DNA of 64,000 nucleotides from an uncultured Phycisphaerales bacterium. Its GTDB lineage: Bacteria; Planctomycetota; Phycisphaerae; Phycisphaerales; SM1A02. Each line of letters begins with the position of its first letter. The stretch's first letter is position 1. Under the pieces are notes generated by a model. It ran no database searches. It worked only from the letters and a program-made list of their open reading frames with translations, and was not told where the DNA came from. The stretch covers positions 58,341-122,340 of the forward strand of contig CAJQQE010000015.1 of assembly GCA_905480395.1 (NCBI GenBank), written 5' to 3'. The position numbers and the translations under genes are program-made. Shown in pieces: positions 18,756-28,445 of this stretch.

Positions 18756-21650
18756 ATGAATACGTCTAACGAATATGCCACGCGAGGGGTCAAAGGACCG
18801 GTGATCACCCCGGCCCTGCGGCGATGGTTGCAGGTCGTACTGGTGCTGTTCGGCCTTCTGCTCGTCGACAGTTTGATTCTCGTGACGACCGACGTGGCGG
18901 CCTGGTGGTCAGGTGAGGCGCGGGAGGACGGCAGTTACCTCTGGGCGTTCCTCCTTCATCTGGTCCTCGGACTCACGCTCATCGTGCCTTTTATCGTCTA
19001 CGGCGTCGGACATGCCCGACGTGGGCGGCATCGGCGAAATCGACGCGCCGTGGCCGTGGGCTGGGGCCTGCTCTGGATTGCCGTGGCGCTGCTGATCACC
19101 GGGGTGGTCTTGATCCGAGTGGAGATCGGTGGCCTGCGACTGGGAATCGACGACTCGTTCGCGAGGTCGATCCTCTTCTGGGTTCATGCGACGAGTCCAC
19201 TGTTGGCGATCTGGTTGTTCACCCTTCACCGGCTGGTCGGGCCCCGCTTGCGTTGGAAGGTCGGCGTGGCCTGGTCCGGCGCCGGGATCGCCCTCACGGC
19301 CTGGCTACTGGTCGCCTTCGCCTCGCCGGTCGAACGATCGGTCGGCGAGATCAAGCCGATTGCCATGGCGGTCTCGAACAATCCTGATTTTGCACCGTCG
19401 CTGCTGGAGACTGCGAGTGACGATTTTATTCCACCGGCGCATCTCCTTGGAGACGATCACTGCATCCGCTGCCATGCGGATGCCCACGCTCAGTGGTCGG
19501 ATTCGGTACACGCGCGAAGCTCATTCAATAATCCGATCTATGCCTTTAGTGTGCGGAACACCAGGCAAGCAATGATCGATCGATACGGATCGGTGGAGAT
19601 CAGCCGTTTCTGTGCGGGATGTCACGATCCGGCGATCTTGATGACCGGCGCGTGGAGTGAGGATCGTTGGACGGATCCAGATCTGGCTGACGCGACATCA
19701 GTCGATCCGCTGGGGAGCGCGAGCATCGGCTGCATCGTGTGTCACGGGATCGAGGACGTCTCCACGTTGGGAAATGCCTCCTATACCTTCCGTGATCCAC
19801 CACGCTATCCGTTCGCATTCAGCGGCGACCCATTCCTCCAATGGGTAAACCGCCAACTCATTCTTGCCAAACCAGACTTCCATAAGCGAACTTTTCTGAA
19901 GCCAGTTCATCAGGGGGCGGAGTTCTGTGGGGCATGTCACAAAGTATTCCTGCCCGAGAGCCTCAATGGTTACAAGTGGCTCGCGGGGCAAAATCACTAT
20001 GACACTTGGCGTCTCTCGGGGGTCTCGGGGCGAGGCATCGGTTCTTGGTACTGGCCAGCGAAGATCAGCGAAGATTGCAACGACTGCCACATGCCCTTGG
20101 TTCCCAGCGACACGGTCTCGGCGAGAATTCGTGATCAATCGGGTCGAGACACGGTGCACGATCACGGATTCCACGCGGGGAACCCAGCCCTCGTCGCCAT
20201 CGAAGCCGCGATGGGCCGCGGCGATCGAGCACGGGCGGATCGTGTGCTGGATGCCTGTGTGCGCTTCAATGAGGGCGCGGTCCGGCTCGATCTGGTGGGC
20301 CTTCGGTCAGAGGGGCGCATCGACGGCGAATTCCGCGGTCCGATTGGCATGAAGTCGGTGACGGTCATGCCTGGCGAGACGATTCTCTTGGAGGCGGTGG
20401 TTCGGACCCTTGGCCTTGGTCATCCGCTGACTCAAGGGACGGCCGACAGCAATCAAGTGTGGATCGACTTGGAGGTTGGCATCCGGACCTCGGCTGAGTC
20501 GGCGATGACGATGCGTTCTCGAAGTGGCGAGATCGACCAATTCGGTCGAGTCGATCCGCGGGCGAAATTCCTCGACGTCTGGTTACTTGATCAGGCGGGC
20601 AATCGGATTGAGCAACGCAATCCCGAGGACATCTTCGTTCCGCTCTACAACCATCAGGTCCCACCGGGGGCGGCTGATCTGACGCACTACCGCATCACGG
20701 TCCCCTCCGAAGCCTCCGGCGTGCTGGAGGTTCGTGGTCGTTTGCGGTATCGCAAATTCAATGCGGCGTTGATGGGCCACGCCTTTGGGGTCGCCGGAGC
20801 GGAGTTGGTCAAAACGCTGCCGATCTTAGATCTCGCAGAAACCACGGTTCAGATTCCCATCGGCCAGGGTGACGGCGGATCGACGACGCTGGAAGCACCC
20901 GATTGGCAGCGTTGGAACGATTACGGGATCGGGTTGGTCCGCGCCTCGACGGGCGGCGGGGTCGCGAAGGGGCAGCTCGCGCAGGCGGTTGAAGCATTCG
21001 CGGCCGTGGAGCAACTGGGGTTTGCGGACGGAGCCTTGAATCAAGCGAGAGCCATGCTTCGTGAAGGGCGGATTGACGACGCGGCCGTGGCGCTCGGACG
21101 GGCGGCGGAAAACCCCGAGTTGAAGTGGCCTTGGGCGGTCGACTGGCAGGCTTCGGCGATTGCCCGAGAAAACGGCGACTTTGACGAGTCAATTCGGCGG
21201 CTTGAACGCATCATCGCGTGTGGCTATCCGGTGGCGGTCGAGCGGGGGTACGACTTCAGCCTCGATGAGCGAGTCTGGATCGAACTTGCCACCGTTCGTT
21301 TCGAACGCGCCCGCCGCTTCGACTCGGGGCCGGCGTATGACGCGGCGCTGGTCGATGCCGAGTCCGCGATCTCCCGAGCGATCAAACTCAACCCGCAGAT
21401 GGCCAGGACTTGGTTTCTGGCGGCGACGATTCGCGCGGCCATGGGTGATGAGGCCGGGGCGGTCTCCGCGGAACAGGAGTTTGAACTTCTCCGCCCCGAC
21501 GATAATGCTCGAGACGCCGCGATTCGATTGGCTCGGAGTCGTTCGGAGATCGCTGATCATGCCGCGGAGCCGCTGGCAATCTACGACCTTCAGCCCGCCG
21601 GCGCTGAGTTGGCCCGCCCAATGGATATTGATGCGGAGTTGCAGCCGTGA
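18756..21650 (+). CDS. Membrane-anchored pentaheme c-type cytochrome with TPR tail
   Basis: 964 aa from ATG 18756. The N-terminus has about five membrane segments in the first 190 residues (VVLVLFGLLLVDSLI, FLLHLVLGLTLIVPFIV, LLWIAVALLITGVVLI and others). A cytochrome domain follows with five CxxCH heme sites at residues 236, 286, 326, 391 and 441 (CIRCH, CAGCH, CIVCH, CGACH, CNDCH). Residues 500-700 are beta-rich. The last 220 residues contain TPR-like helices (ALNQARAMLREGRIDDAAVALG). The layout suggests electron transfer from the membrane to a periplasmic domain plus a protein-interaction scaffold. Its stop overlaps the GTG start of the UnbV protein, so the two products are probably made in fixed ratio. 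I do not recognise a named homologue. Confidence 0.8.
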   Translation: MNTSNEYATRGVKGPVITPALRRWLQVVLVLFGLLLVDSLILVTTDVAAWWSGEAREDGSYLWAFLLHLVLGLTLIVPFIVYGVGHARRGRHRRNRRAVAVGWGLLWIAVALLITGVVLIRVEIGGLRLGIDDSFARSILFWVHATSPLLAIWLFTLHRLVGPRLRWKVGVAWSGAGIALTAWLLVAFASPVERSVGEIKPIAMAVSNNPDFAPSLLETASDDFIPPAHLLGDDHCIRCHADAHAQWSDSVHARSSFNNPIYAFSVRNTRQAMIDRYGSVEISRFCAGCHDPAILMTGAWSEDRWTDPDLADATSVDPLGSASIGCIVCHGIEDVSTLGNASYTFRDPPRYPFAFSGDPFLQWVNRQLILAKPDFHKRTFLKPVHQGAEFCGACHKVFLPESLNGYKWLAGQNHYDTWRLSGVSGRGIGSWYWPAKISEDCNDCHMPLVPSDTVSARIRDQSGRDTVHDHGFHAGNPALVAIEAAMGRGDRARADRVLDACVRFNEGAVRLDLVGLRSEGRIDGEFRGPIGMKSVTVMPGETILLEAVVRTLGLGHPLTQGTADSNQVWIDLEVGIRTSAESAMTMRSRSGEIDQFGRVDPRAKFLDVWLLDQAGNRIEQRNPEDIFVPLYNHQVPPGAADLTHYRITVPSEASGVLEVRGRLRYRKFNAALMGHAFGVAGAELVKTLPILDLAETTVQIPIGQGDGGSTTLEAPDWQRWNDYGIGLVRASTGGGVAKGQLAQAVEAFAAVEQLGFADGALNQARAMLREGRIDDAAVALGRAAENPELKWPWAVDWQASAIARENGDFDESIRRLERIIACGYPVAVERGYDFSLDERVWIELATVRFERARRFDSGPAYDAALVDAESAISRAIKLNPQMARTWFLAATIRAAMGDEAGAVSAEQEFELLRPDDNARDAAIRLARSRSEIADHAAEPLAIYDLQPAGAELARPMDIDAELQP

Positions 21651-23530
21651 CCAGTGATCGCAGCGCCAAACCCTCCGGTGGTCCAGGCGGTGAGCATCGG
21701 CCGGACCGAGATGCCATCATCGGAGTGGTATTCCGACGAAGCCTTTGGGTCGGAGGTCTTGGGGCTGCGGCGGTGGGGGGAATTCTGCTCACTCGTTCGC
21801 TGCTGGCCCCAAGTACCGCTCGGAAGGTTAACGAAACAACCGTGGAGGCGCCACGCGTCGATCTCGAACCAGCGCCGGAACTGACAGACACGGCCATGAC
21901 ATTCACCGATATGACAGCGGCCTGGGGCATCGGGTTCGAACGTGATGATGGCGCCCGCGGCAAAAAACTGCTCCCGGAAACAGTGGGAGGTGGCGTGGCG
22001 ATCGTCGATCTCAACGGCGATGGGCGGCCCGAGTTGGTGTTCATCGATGGTGGTGACCTTGCCGACAACACACCCCGCGACCGGGTCATCGTCTACGCCA
22101 ATCGCCTCAATCCCGAGGGTGAAACGACCTTTGATCGGGTGGCAGATGGCATTCCGACACTTTCTGGACATGGAATGGGGATCGCGACCGGCGATATCGA
22201 CGGCGATCGTGATGTGGACCTGTATATCTCGATGGTCGGCCGGGACCGGCTCCTGCTCAACGAGTCGACCCCCGATCAGATTCAGTTCCGTGATGGGACC
22301 GATGAATTCGGACTCTCCAAGAAAGCCGCGTGGAGTACCGCGGTTGGATTTGGCGATTTCGACGGCGACTCCGATCTTGATCTGGTGGGCCTTCGATACG
22401 TCGACTGGTCGCCGGACATCGACGCGGCGGTCGATTTTCGACTCGACGGAATCGGCCGCGCGTACGGGCCACCCACGGGATTTGCCGGAACCAAACCGTT
22501 CCTGCTGCTGAATGAGACCGCCGAAGGTCAGCGCCGTTTCGTGGAGGTCGGCGAAGTACGTGGACTGACACAATTGAACCCTGAGACCGATTCTGATGAG
22601 GGAAAAGGACTCGGACTTGCCATCATCGATCTTGATGGCGACGGAGATCTCGACCTGATCGGCGCCAACGACACCACTCCGAATGCCGTCTGGATCAACG
22701 ACGGAACCGGGTACTTCGAAGAACGTGGGCGTCGAATGGGCGTGGCGTTCGACCGATCCGGATCAGCGACGGGGGCCATGGGGATCGACGTATCCGACCG
22801 GCCCGCTCGGGGAGGGGTCGATACGTTGGTCGCGATCGGTAACTTCGCCAATGAGCCCAGTTCGCTCTTCGTTCGCCGAGCGGACGAAGCGACGTTTTTC
22901 GACGATGCCGCCGGTGAGGGAATCTCGGGGCCGAGCCGACGGTCACTCACCTTCGGACTCTTGTTCACGGACCTTGATCTCGACGGAATGGAAGATTTGG
23001 TGCAGGCGAACGGGCATCTGGAAGCAGAAATCCAGCGGGTTCAAGCCAGTCAAAGGTACCGGCAGGCCGCTCAGGTTTTCCGAGGCATCGCCCGAGCCGA
23101 GGGAAGTGGTTTTCGCGAAGTTCCCGCGGAGGTGACGGGGGATCTGGCAAGGCCGGTCGTTGGTCGTGGGCTCGCTTCCGGCGATCTCGATCTCGATGGC
23201 GACCTTGATCTCGTCATCACGCAGGTCGCCGGTCCACCGCTGGTTCTTCGCAACGACGCGGCCGGCTTCGAGTCGGTTCAAGTTCGACTCGATGGGCCGG
23301 ATGGCAACCCTCGCGGTATTGGCGCGGTACTGACCGCGACGGTGGGTGATCGCAGAATGATCCGCCGGATCATGCCGACGCGGTCGTATCTCTCGCAGGT
23401 CGAACCGGTGGCGGTCTTTGGGCTTGGCAACGCCCAGGCGATTGATCAACTGGAAATCCGCTGGCCGAATGGCAAGATCACGCTGGTGGAAGGACCGATC
23501 GAGCCGGGTCGCCACCGACTGTCGCCTTGA
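21647..23530 (+). CDS. ASPIC/UnbV (CRTAC1-like) FG-GAP propeller protein, membrane anchored
   Basis: 627 aa, GTG start overlapping the cytochrome stop (GTGA). A hydrophobic segment at about residues 32-50 (SLWVGGLGAAAVGGILLT) should hold it in the inner membrane. It is followed by at least six FG-GAP/VCBS calcium-loop repeats (for example DLNGDGRPELVF, DIDGDRDVDLYIS, DLDGDGDLDLIGAND, DLDLDGDLDLVIT). The C-terminal 70 residues form the ASPIC/UnbV domain ('GIGAVLTATVGDRRMIRRI', 'LEIRWPNGK'). UnbV-family proteins are abundant in planctomycetes and lack a firm biochemical role. Coupling to the pentaheme cytochrome suggests a two-part envelope complex. Confidence 0.85.
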   Translation: MTSDRSAKPSGGPGGEHRPDRDAIIGVVFRRSLWVGGLGAAAVGGILLTRSLLAPSTARKVNETTVEAPRVDLEPAPELTDTAMTFTDMTAAWGIGFERDDGARGKKLLPETVGGGVAIVDLNGDGRPELVFIDGGDLADNTPRDRVIVYANRLNPEGETTFDRVADGIPTLSGHGMGIATGDIDGDRDVDLYISMVGRDRLLLNESTPDQIQFRDGTDEFGLSKKAAWSTAVGFGDFDGDSDLDLVGLRYVDWSPDIDAAVDFRLDGIGRAYGPPTGFAGTKPFLLLNETAEGQRRFVEVGEVRGLTQLNPETDSDEGKGLGLAIIDLDGDGDLDLIGANDTTPNAVWINDGTGYFEERGRRMGVAFDRSGSATGAMGIDVSDRPARGGVDTLVAIGNFANEPSSLFVRRADEATFFDDAAGEGISGPSRRSLTFGLLFTDLDLDGMEDLVQANGHLEAEIQRVQASQRYRQAAQVFRGIARAEGSGFREVPAEVTGDLARPVVGRGLASGDLDLDGDLDLVITQVAGPPLVLRNDAAGFESVQVRLDGPDGNPRGIGAVLTATVGDRRMIRRIMPTRSYLSQVEPVAVFGLGNAQAIDQLEIRWPNGKITLVEGPIEPGRHRLSP

Positions 23531-23593
23531 CCCGACGGCCGCAGGATCGGCCATCGATCTGATTTGATCACGAAGAGGCTCGGAACGGCAAAG

Positions 23594-23618
23594 AAAAACC
23601 CCCGCCTTGCGGCGGGGG
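23594..23618 (-). terminator. Rho-independent terminator for the VCBS/dockerin gene
   Basis: Perfect 8-bp stem (CCCCCGCC at 23599-23606 with GGCGGGGG at 23611-23618, loop of 4) followed on the minus strand by a run of five T. It lies 44 bases after the stop of the minus-strand gene and may also stop transcription arriving from the UnbV gene. Confidence 0.85.
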
Positions 23619-23661
23619 TCAGTTTCTAATGGTGATCTGGGCGATCAGATGACGAACTTGT

Positions 23662-26151
23662 TCAGCAATCAGTGCCGAACATGGCAAGCATCAGACCAAG
23701 GTCTGCACCATTGGTCGTGCCATCGCCGTTGAAGTCGCCAGCTTCGCTGCCCCAGGCGGCCAGCAACAGGCCGAGGTCGGCACCGTTGACCATTCCGTCG
23801 CCGTTCATGTCCTCAGGGCAGTTCGGTCCGGACTCGCACTCCACGCGGTCGACGATGAGATCGTCGATGGCACATTCGGTGAGCGAATTGTTCGGTGCGT
23901 CTGCGATGATGAACCGGATGGCAACGGTCGATGTGGGCTCAATGTGGCTGGCCACGTCGATGGACGCGAAGTTCCAGCCCGGTGAGCCGTTGGAGAAGTT
24001 CATCACCTCGACCCACGGGCCGCCGTTGGTCAGTTGGACGGAGAGTCGATCCTCGGACGCGGTTCCGGCATCATCATTGACGAGCCACCAGTTGAAACTG
24101 ACGCCCGCGTTCCCGCTTGAAAGATCAAACGTCGGCGAAGTGAGGGTGACCGGGCCGTTGTCGACGTCGGCCGCGCCGGCGGATCCGCCGGGGGCACCGT
24201 TCTGGGTCACCCAGCATCGGGTTCCGTCGGTGGATGCATCAGTGCTCGGGGCGAATTCAATACCGGCGTTGACCGTTCCCACGGGCACGGCGAGTTCCCA
24301 GAATCCTGCGGTGGTCGAGGCGTCGGCCTCGGTGGTCCAACCGTTGGTTCCTGATTCCATGTCATCTTCGAAGAGGATGACGACATCGGTCTGCACGTCG
24401 ACCGAGTACACGCCGGAGGTCGGGTTTCGGAAGGTTGTGCCGGCCAGGTTTCTCGCCGTGAAGTAGTACTCGAGGGTCTGCCCGCAGTCGACTGCCGGGA
24501 GTGTCGTCATGAAGGTGCCACCCTTGCCGGTCGCGGGGCGTTCGGTGAAGTCGCCACCATCGATTGATGCCCAGAGGCTGGCGGAACCGGATTCGAACTC
24601 CGAACCAATCGCGTCGATCTGGAAGTCGATCGGCGTTTCGTTGTTTGGCAGGACGGATCCGGGGAGATCATTGGGGAAGACGAATTCCAGTCTGATCGGC
24701 GGGTTGTTCATCCACACGCTGAAGCCGTAGCAAGCGCCAATGACCAGGTCGATGGCGCCGTCATTGTTGAGGTCGATCGGGGCCGCGTCGTAGGTGGAAT
24801 CGAGCGCCCAGAGGGGAAGCACCAATCCATCTTCGTCGAGCAAGGAACTGGTGTTCTGGGTGTTTCGGTAGATGTGCATTCGGCGGCCCGAGTCAGGGCA
24901 GAACGGTGGGAGATCCGAATCGACATCGGCGATCAGGACGTCCTTCCAACCATCGCCGTCAAGGTCGGCGATCTGGATGGAGTTTCCAAACTCGCCGAGA
25001 CTGTCTGCAATGGTGTAACGGGTCCAGGTCGCGATGCCCGAACTGTTGTTCCCGTTGTTGATCATGTACGCATCTTGACCATCGTCGGCGCTCAGAATGT
25101 CAACTCGACCATCGTTGTTGAGGTCGGCGGCGTTCATGCCGTAGGGCGCCCCATTGGTCACCGTGGAAGGGCCGATGAAGGTGCCGCCGTTGCCCTGGTA
25201 GAGCACCGCGATGTCCTGACCCGAGGTGAGGGTGTTCACCCGGATGATGTCGTTGAGCCCATCGCCATTCACGTCGCGAATGACGCATTCGTTACCGAAC
25301 GCCATCGCCAACTGGCTGGAGGTCATCATCGTGGTCGTGCTGTCGTAGAAGTAGCCGGGATTCGCCGCGCCGAGATTGACCAGAAGTTTTCCGTCGTAAT
25401 CGTCGCTGGCGGTTTCGCCGGGACTCGGATTGCACTCGGAAACGCCGTCAACCACGTCGTTGGTATCACCATCCATGTTCAGGTCGATACAGACGTTGCC
25501 ACTGGTTTCTGGCGTGTCGTAGTCAACGAAGTAGATGTCGGCGTAGCCGTCGTTGGTCACGTCGCCCACCGCGATCGCGCAGGCTCGCGGGTTCGCGGAG
25601 CTACCGTTTTTGGCAAACAGGACTGGGATCCGATCGTCATCGAAGCGGAATCCCTGCCAATTGCCGTTGGCGTCGTCGCCGAGGTTGTAGTAGATGCGAG
25701 GCTGTCCGAGGCGGGCATTCAGGTTGTCACTCATCGTGGTGGAAGTCACCAGATCGGGCCAACCGTCGTTGTCCACGTCCAGCACCTTGATGTCGCGGTC
25801 GTTGGTCTGCTGAAGGAAACCGACATCACTCTCCGAGCTCGAACTAATCGCGTAGTTGTCGGTCCGGTCGACCAGCACCCCGTTTTCATTCATCAATAGC
25901 AGATTCTTGGCGCCGCCTTCAACAGACCCGGGGAACTTGCGAGCCACGGCGAGATCGGTGAACCCGTCTCGATCGAAGTCGGCCCAAGCAAAGTCTTTCT
26001 CGATGTTGTCGTTGACGCGGTAGATGTCGTCGAGGACGAGTCGCGTATCGGTCGCTTCGGTGAATTCGACCCACTGGGCCGATGCCGACGTCGCGATCAT
26101 GGTTGCCGCGACGATGTTGAGGCCGATCAAGATTCTGTTACCAAGCTGCAT
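23662..26151 (-). CDS. Secreted FG-GAP/VCBS repeat protein with dockerin-like C-terminus
   Basis: 829 aa from ATG 26151, which has a strong AGGAG site just upstream and starts directly with a signal peptide (MQLGNRILIGLNIVAATMIATSASAQ). Residues 30-480 are VCBS/FG-GAP repeats (DFDRDGFTDLAVA, DVDNDGWPDLVT, DLNNDGRVDILSADD, DLDGDGWKDVLIADVD). A beta-sandwich segment and a jelly-roll-like region follow ('ILFEDDMESGTNGW'), then two dockerin-like EF-hands (DMNGDGMVNGADLGLLLAAWG and DFNGDGTTNGADLG). It is expected to be exported and calcium-stabilised. It lies between the UnbV operon and the DUF1111 gene. Confidence 0.82.
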   Translation of the reverse strand: MQLGNRILIGLNIVAATMIATSASAQWVEFTEATDTRLVLDDIYRVNDNIEKDFAWADFDRDGFTDLAVARKFPGSVEGGAKNLLLMNENGVLVDRTDNYAISSSSESDVGFLQQTNDRDIKVLDVDNDGWPDLVTSTTMSDNLNARLGQPRIYYNLGDDANGNWQGFRFDDDRIPVLFAKNGSSANPRACAIAVGDVTNDGYADIYFVDYDTPETSGNVCIDLNMDGDTNDVVDGVSECNPSPGETASDDYDGKLLVNLGAANPGYFYDSTTTMMTSSQLAMAFGNECVIRDVNGDGLNDIIRVNTLTSGQDIAVLYQGNGGTFIGPSTVTNGAPYGMNAADLNNDGRVDILSADDGQDAYMINNGNNSSGIATWTRYTIADSLGEFGNSIQIADLDGDGWKDVLIADVDSDLPPFCPDSGRRMHIYRNTQNTSSLLDEDGLVLPLWALDSTYDAAPIDLNNDGAIDLVIGACYGFSVWMNNPPIRLEFVFPNDLPGSVLPNNETPIDFQIDAIGSEFESGSASLWASIDGGDFTERPATGKGGTFMTTLPAVDCGQTLEYYFTARNLAGTTFRNPTSGVYSVDVQTDVVILFEDDMESGTNGWTTEADASTTAGFWELAVPVGTVNAGIEFAPSTDASTDGTRCWVTQNGAPGGSAGAADVDNGPVTLTSPTFDLSSGNAGVSFNWWLVNDDAGTASEDRLSVQLTNGGPWVEVMNFSNGSPGWNFASIDVASHIEPTSTVAIRFIIADAPNNSLTECAIDDLIVDRVECESGPNCPEDMNGDGMVNGADLGLLLAAWGSEAGDFNGDGTTNGADLGLMLAMFGTDC

Positions 26152-26313
26152 CTGGCTCTCCTGGTGAGTTCCGCGGTCTGCGGAGTGAGGTCGGGTTGAC
26201 TCGGACCTCAAATTGGTCTGCGGACGATTCGGCGTCGATGATGCCGAAAAATTGAATGAACTGGGGACGATCCCCTTATCAGCGTACTGAATCGCCGTCT
26301 TGAGCGATGGGGT

Positions 26314-28017
26314 TCAAGGGCATATGCCCCAAGCAACCAGCATGAGGCCGAGGTCGGCACCATTGACGCTTCCATCTCCGTTGAGATCTTCGGGGCACCC
26401 GGTACAGGTCCCCCAGGCGACGAGCATGAGGCCAAGGTCGCCGCCGTCGACGACACCATTTTCGTTGAAATCACCGGGGCAGGCAACGCAGTCATCCGGA
26501 ATGCCGTTTCCGTCTTCGTCGGTTGCGCCGAGAAAGATCTCCTCCAGATCCGTCACCCCGTTGCCGTTGCAGTCACCGTTATCGCCATCGAAGGCAAGGA
26601 GGAACGAATTGAAGTCGGCCAAATCGATCAGCCCGTCTTGGTTGATGTCGCTGATGCCGCAGGGGTCATCAGGCGAGATCACCACGTCGATCTGCGAACA
26701 CGCCAGCAGCGTCTCGAAGTCTTGGAGTGTGATGAGATCGTCTTCGTTTTGATCGAAGTCTGTTCGGCCGAGTGACTTCAGAAACTCGATGAGTGCGTAC
26801 TGGTCATCCTTGGTGGCGTCGAGGTAGGCGGCGGCGGCATTCGCGCCCTCACCAAATGGCCCGTGCAGGCTGATCGCCTGATGCAGCCGGTCCTCGATCG
26901 GGCCGCTGTTGACGCGGCCGTCATGGAGCATCGAAAGCCGTCGAGCGACGCCCATCAGCGGGGTGGTTCGGAATTCATTCCCAGACGCATCACCTTGGGG
27001 AAGACCGTCGCCAAGCAAGCCCATGTCGTGGAGCAGAAAATCGGAGTAGGGACGCACGACTTTGTTGCGAAGGGCCGACTCAAGTTCCAGGCCGTCAGTG
27101 GTCAGCGTGCCGGTCGTAAAGGATTGCGTGTGGCACGCGTTGCATCCGAACGTGTTGAAGACCGTCTCGCCGGACATGCCGCTTCGCGGAGCCTGCGGGG
27201 GTGGGGCGAGGTAGCGTTGGAATTGGGTGACCCGATCGACGAAGGTCAAGCCTTGCCGGTCAGGATGATCTTCGGGATCCGCGATGTCGTCGCAAAGTGC
27301 CAAGCGTTCGAGATCGCCGTTCGGTGCGGTCTCTTCGCCAAAGATTTGATTGGTCAAGCCCATCTCGTTCAAGGCCGCATCACCGGAAAAAGTGATCACG
27401 TTGGCGACGATCGACTTCCAGCCGAATCGGCCAGCGCGAAGTTCGCCAGGATCATCCGTTCCAAAGGTTGGGACCCAGTGGACTCGGCCACTGATCCCGT
27501 CCGAATTGGCATCGTCTGGGTCTTCGTTCGCGACGATGTCGGCATCTGAGATCGCTTCGACGAGACCGTAGCCGAGCATGCCGGGGGTGACTCGGTTGGT
27601 TGTGAAATTCGCTTCCGGGGGGAGTGTTTCCTCGCAACCCGAACTGATGGCGACCAGTTGCAGCAGGGTGCCACCAGGGAGCGCGGTGAATTCGCCCTTG
27701 TCGACCATGCCGAAGTGATTCACCAAAATGTTGCCGGGGCCACCATCCGGATTGGAATGACAGGAGCGGCAGTTGCTCTTGTTCAGAACGGGGCCAAGAC
27801 CGTCTTCAATCAGCAGCGGCGTCCCGTAAAGAGTCTTGCCGGCCGAAAAACGGTCGAGTTCGGTCCGGTTCAGGCCCTCGATGGGCGCGCCGATGGCGGG
27901 CTGCGGCGTCGGCGTGTCATCGCCAGTCAGAGCCGACGCGTTCAATCCCAGCGTGCCACCAATGACGGTCGCAACAGCGAGACAGACGCGGTTGATTCTC
28001 TGGTTTTCAATTCCCAT
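26314..28017 (-). CDS. DUF1111 diheme cytochrome with EF-hand/dockerin-like tail
   Basis: 567 aa from ATG 28017, placed before a signal peptide (VCLAVATVIGGTLGLNASALT). The catalytic region matches the DUF1111 'thiol oxidoreductase' diheme family: 'GTPLLIEDGLGPVLNKSNCRSCH' with heme 1 at C83, and 'FGCNACHTQSFTTG' with heme 2 at C292. After residue 450 come four or five Ca-binding loops (DINQDGLIDLADF, DCNGNGVTDLEEI, DFNENGVVDGGDLG, DLNGDGSVNGADLG), the last two in the tandem AWG-ending form. The fusion of a diheme electron-transfer domain to a dockerin-like tail suggests a fixed position in the envelope or outside the cell. A weak GGGGA/TCCCC hairpin at 26263-26275 follows its stop and might act as terminator. 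Confidence 0.83.
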   Translation of the reverse strand: MGIENQRINRVCLAVATVIGGTLGLNASALTGDDTPTPQPAIGAPIEGLNRTELDRFSAGKTLYGTPLLIEDGLGPVLNKSNCRSCHSNPDGGPGNILVNHFGMVDKGEFTALPGGTLLQLVAISSGCEETLPPEANFTTNRVTPGMLGYGLVEAISDADIVANEDPDDANSDGISGRVHWVPTFGTDDPGELRAGRFGWKSIVANVITFSGDAALNEMGLTNQIFGEETAPNGDLERLALCDDIADPEDHPDRQGLTFVDRVTQFQRYLAPPPQAPRSGMSGETVFNTFGCNACHTQSFTTGTLTTDGLELESALRNKVVRPYSDFLLHDMGLLGDGLPQGDASGNEFRTTPLMGVARRLSMLHDGRVNSGPIEDRLHQAISLHGPFGEGANAAAAYLDATKDDQYALIEFLKSLGRTDFDQNEDDLITLQDFETLLACSQIDVVISPDDPCGISDINQDGLIDLADFNSFLLAFDGDNGDCNGNGVTDLEEIFLGATDEDGNGIPDDCVACPGDFNENGVVDGGDLGLMLVAWGTCTGCPEDLNGDGSVNGADLGLMLVAWGICP

Positions 28018-28445
28018 CGACAAGGACGCTCCAAGAGGCTCTTTCGAGCTCAATACGGTTCGAATCTGATCCCTCGGTGGATTCCGCCGATTCCGGGAAG
28101 AGGCTGAAACCACTGGTCGTATTCTTCTTCGCATGAGACCAAAGGGTGTCACGCTTCATCCTGACGGGCCTTCTCGTGCCGCTTTGGCTCAAATGGCCTC
28201 TCAATCTTCTCCTGCAGATCCCGCCTTTCGGGAATCTCGACCGCTGATTCCGCTGGCTGATCAACCTTTCGGAGTAGGCTCTCAGAATGAGATCTCCGTT
28301 CCTTATTGTTCCGCACAAGACGCCTTGGGTCCAATTGAGAGACGTCGAAAAACTGAGTTCGATCCGTGTTCTTGGCGTTAAAAGAGAGAATAGAGTCCGC
28401 ATTGATCGATTTTGGCAATTCTTCTCGCACCTCGAAGGGAAGGAA
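28018..28445. promoter_or_regulatory. 428-base divergent intergenic region
   Basis: No credible gene: the open frames here lack ribosome sites and overlap each other on opposite strands. It separates the divergent DUF1111 gene and the TPR lipoprotein gene, so both promoters should lie here. I could not identify a convincing -35/-10 or -24/-12 pair. A purine-rich stretch (GAAGGGAAGGAA) just before 28446 is the ribosome site of the TPR gene. Confidence 0.5.

Noticed and set aside
24874..25899. 341-codon plus-strand open frame opposite the VCBS repeat gene
   Set aside because: Its His/Val-rich repeats are the antisense reading of the Asp-Gly-rich VCBS repeats.
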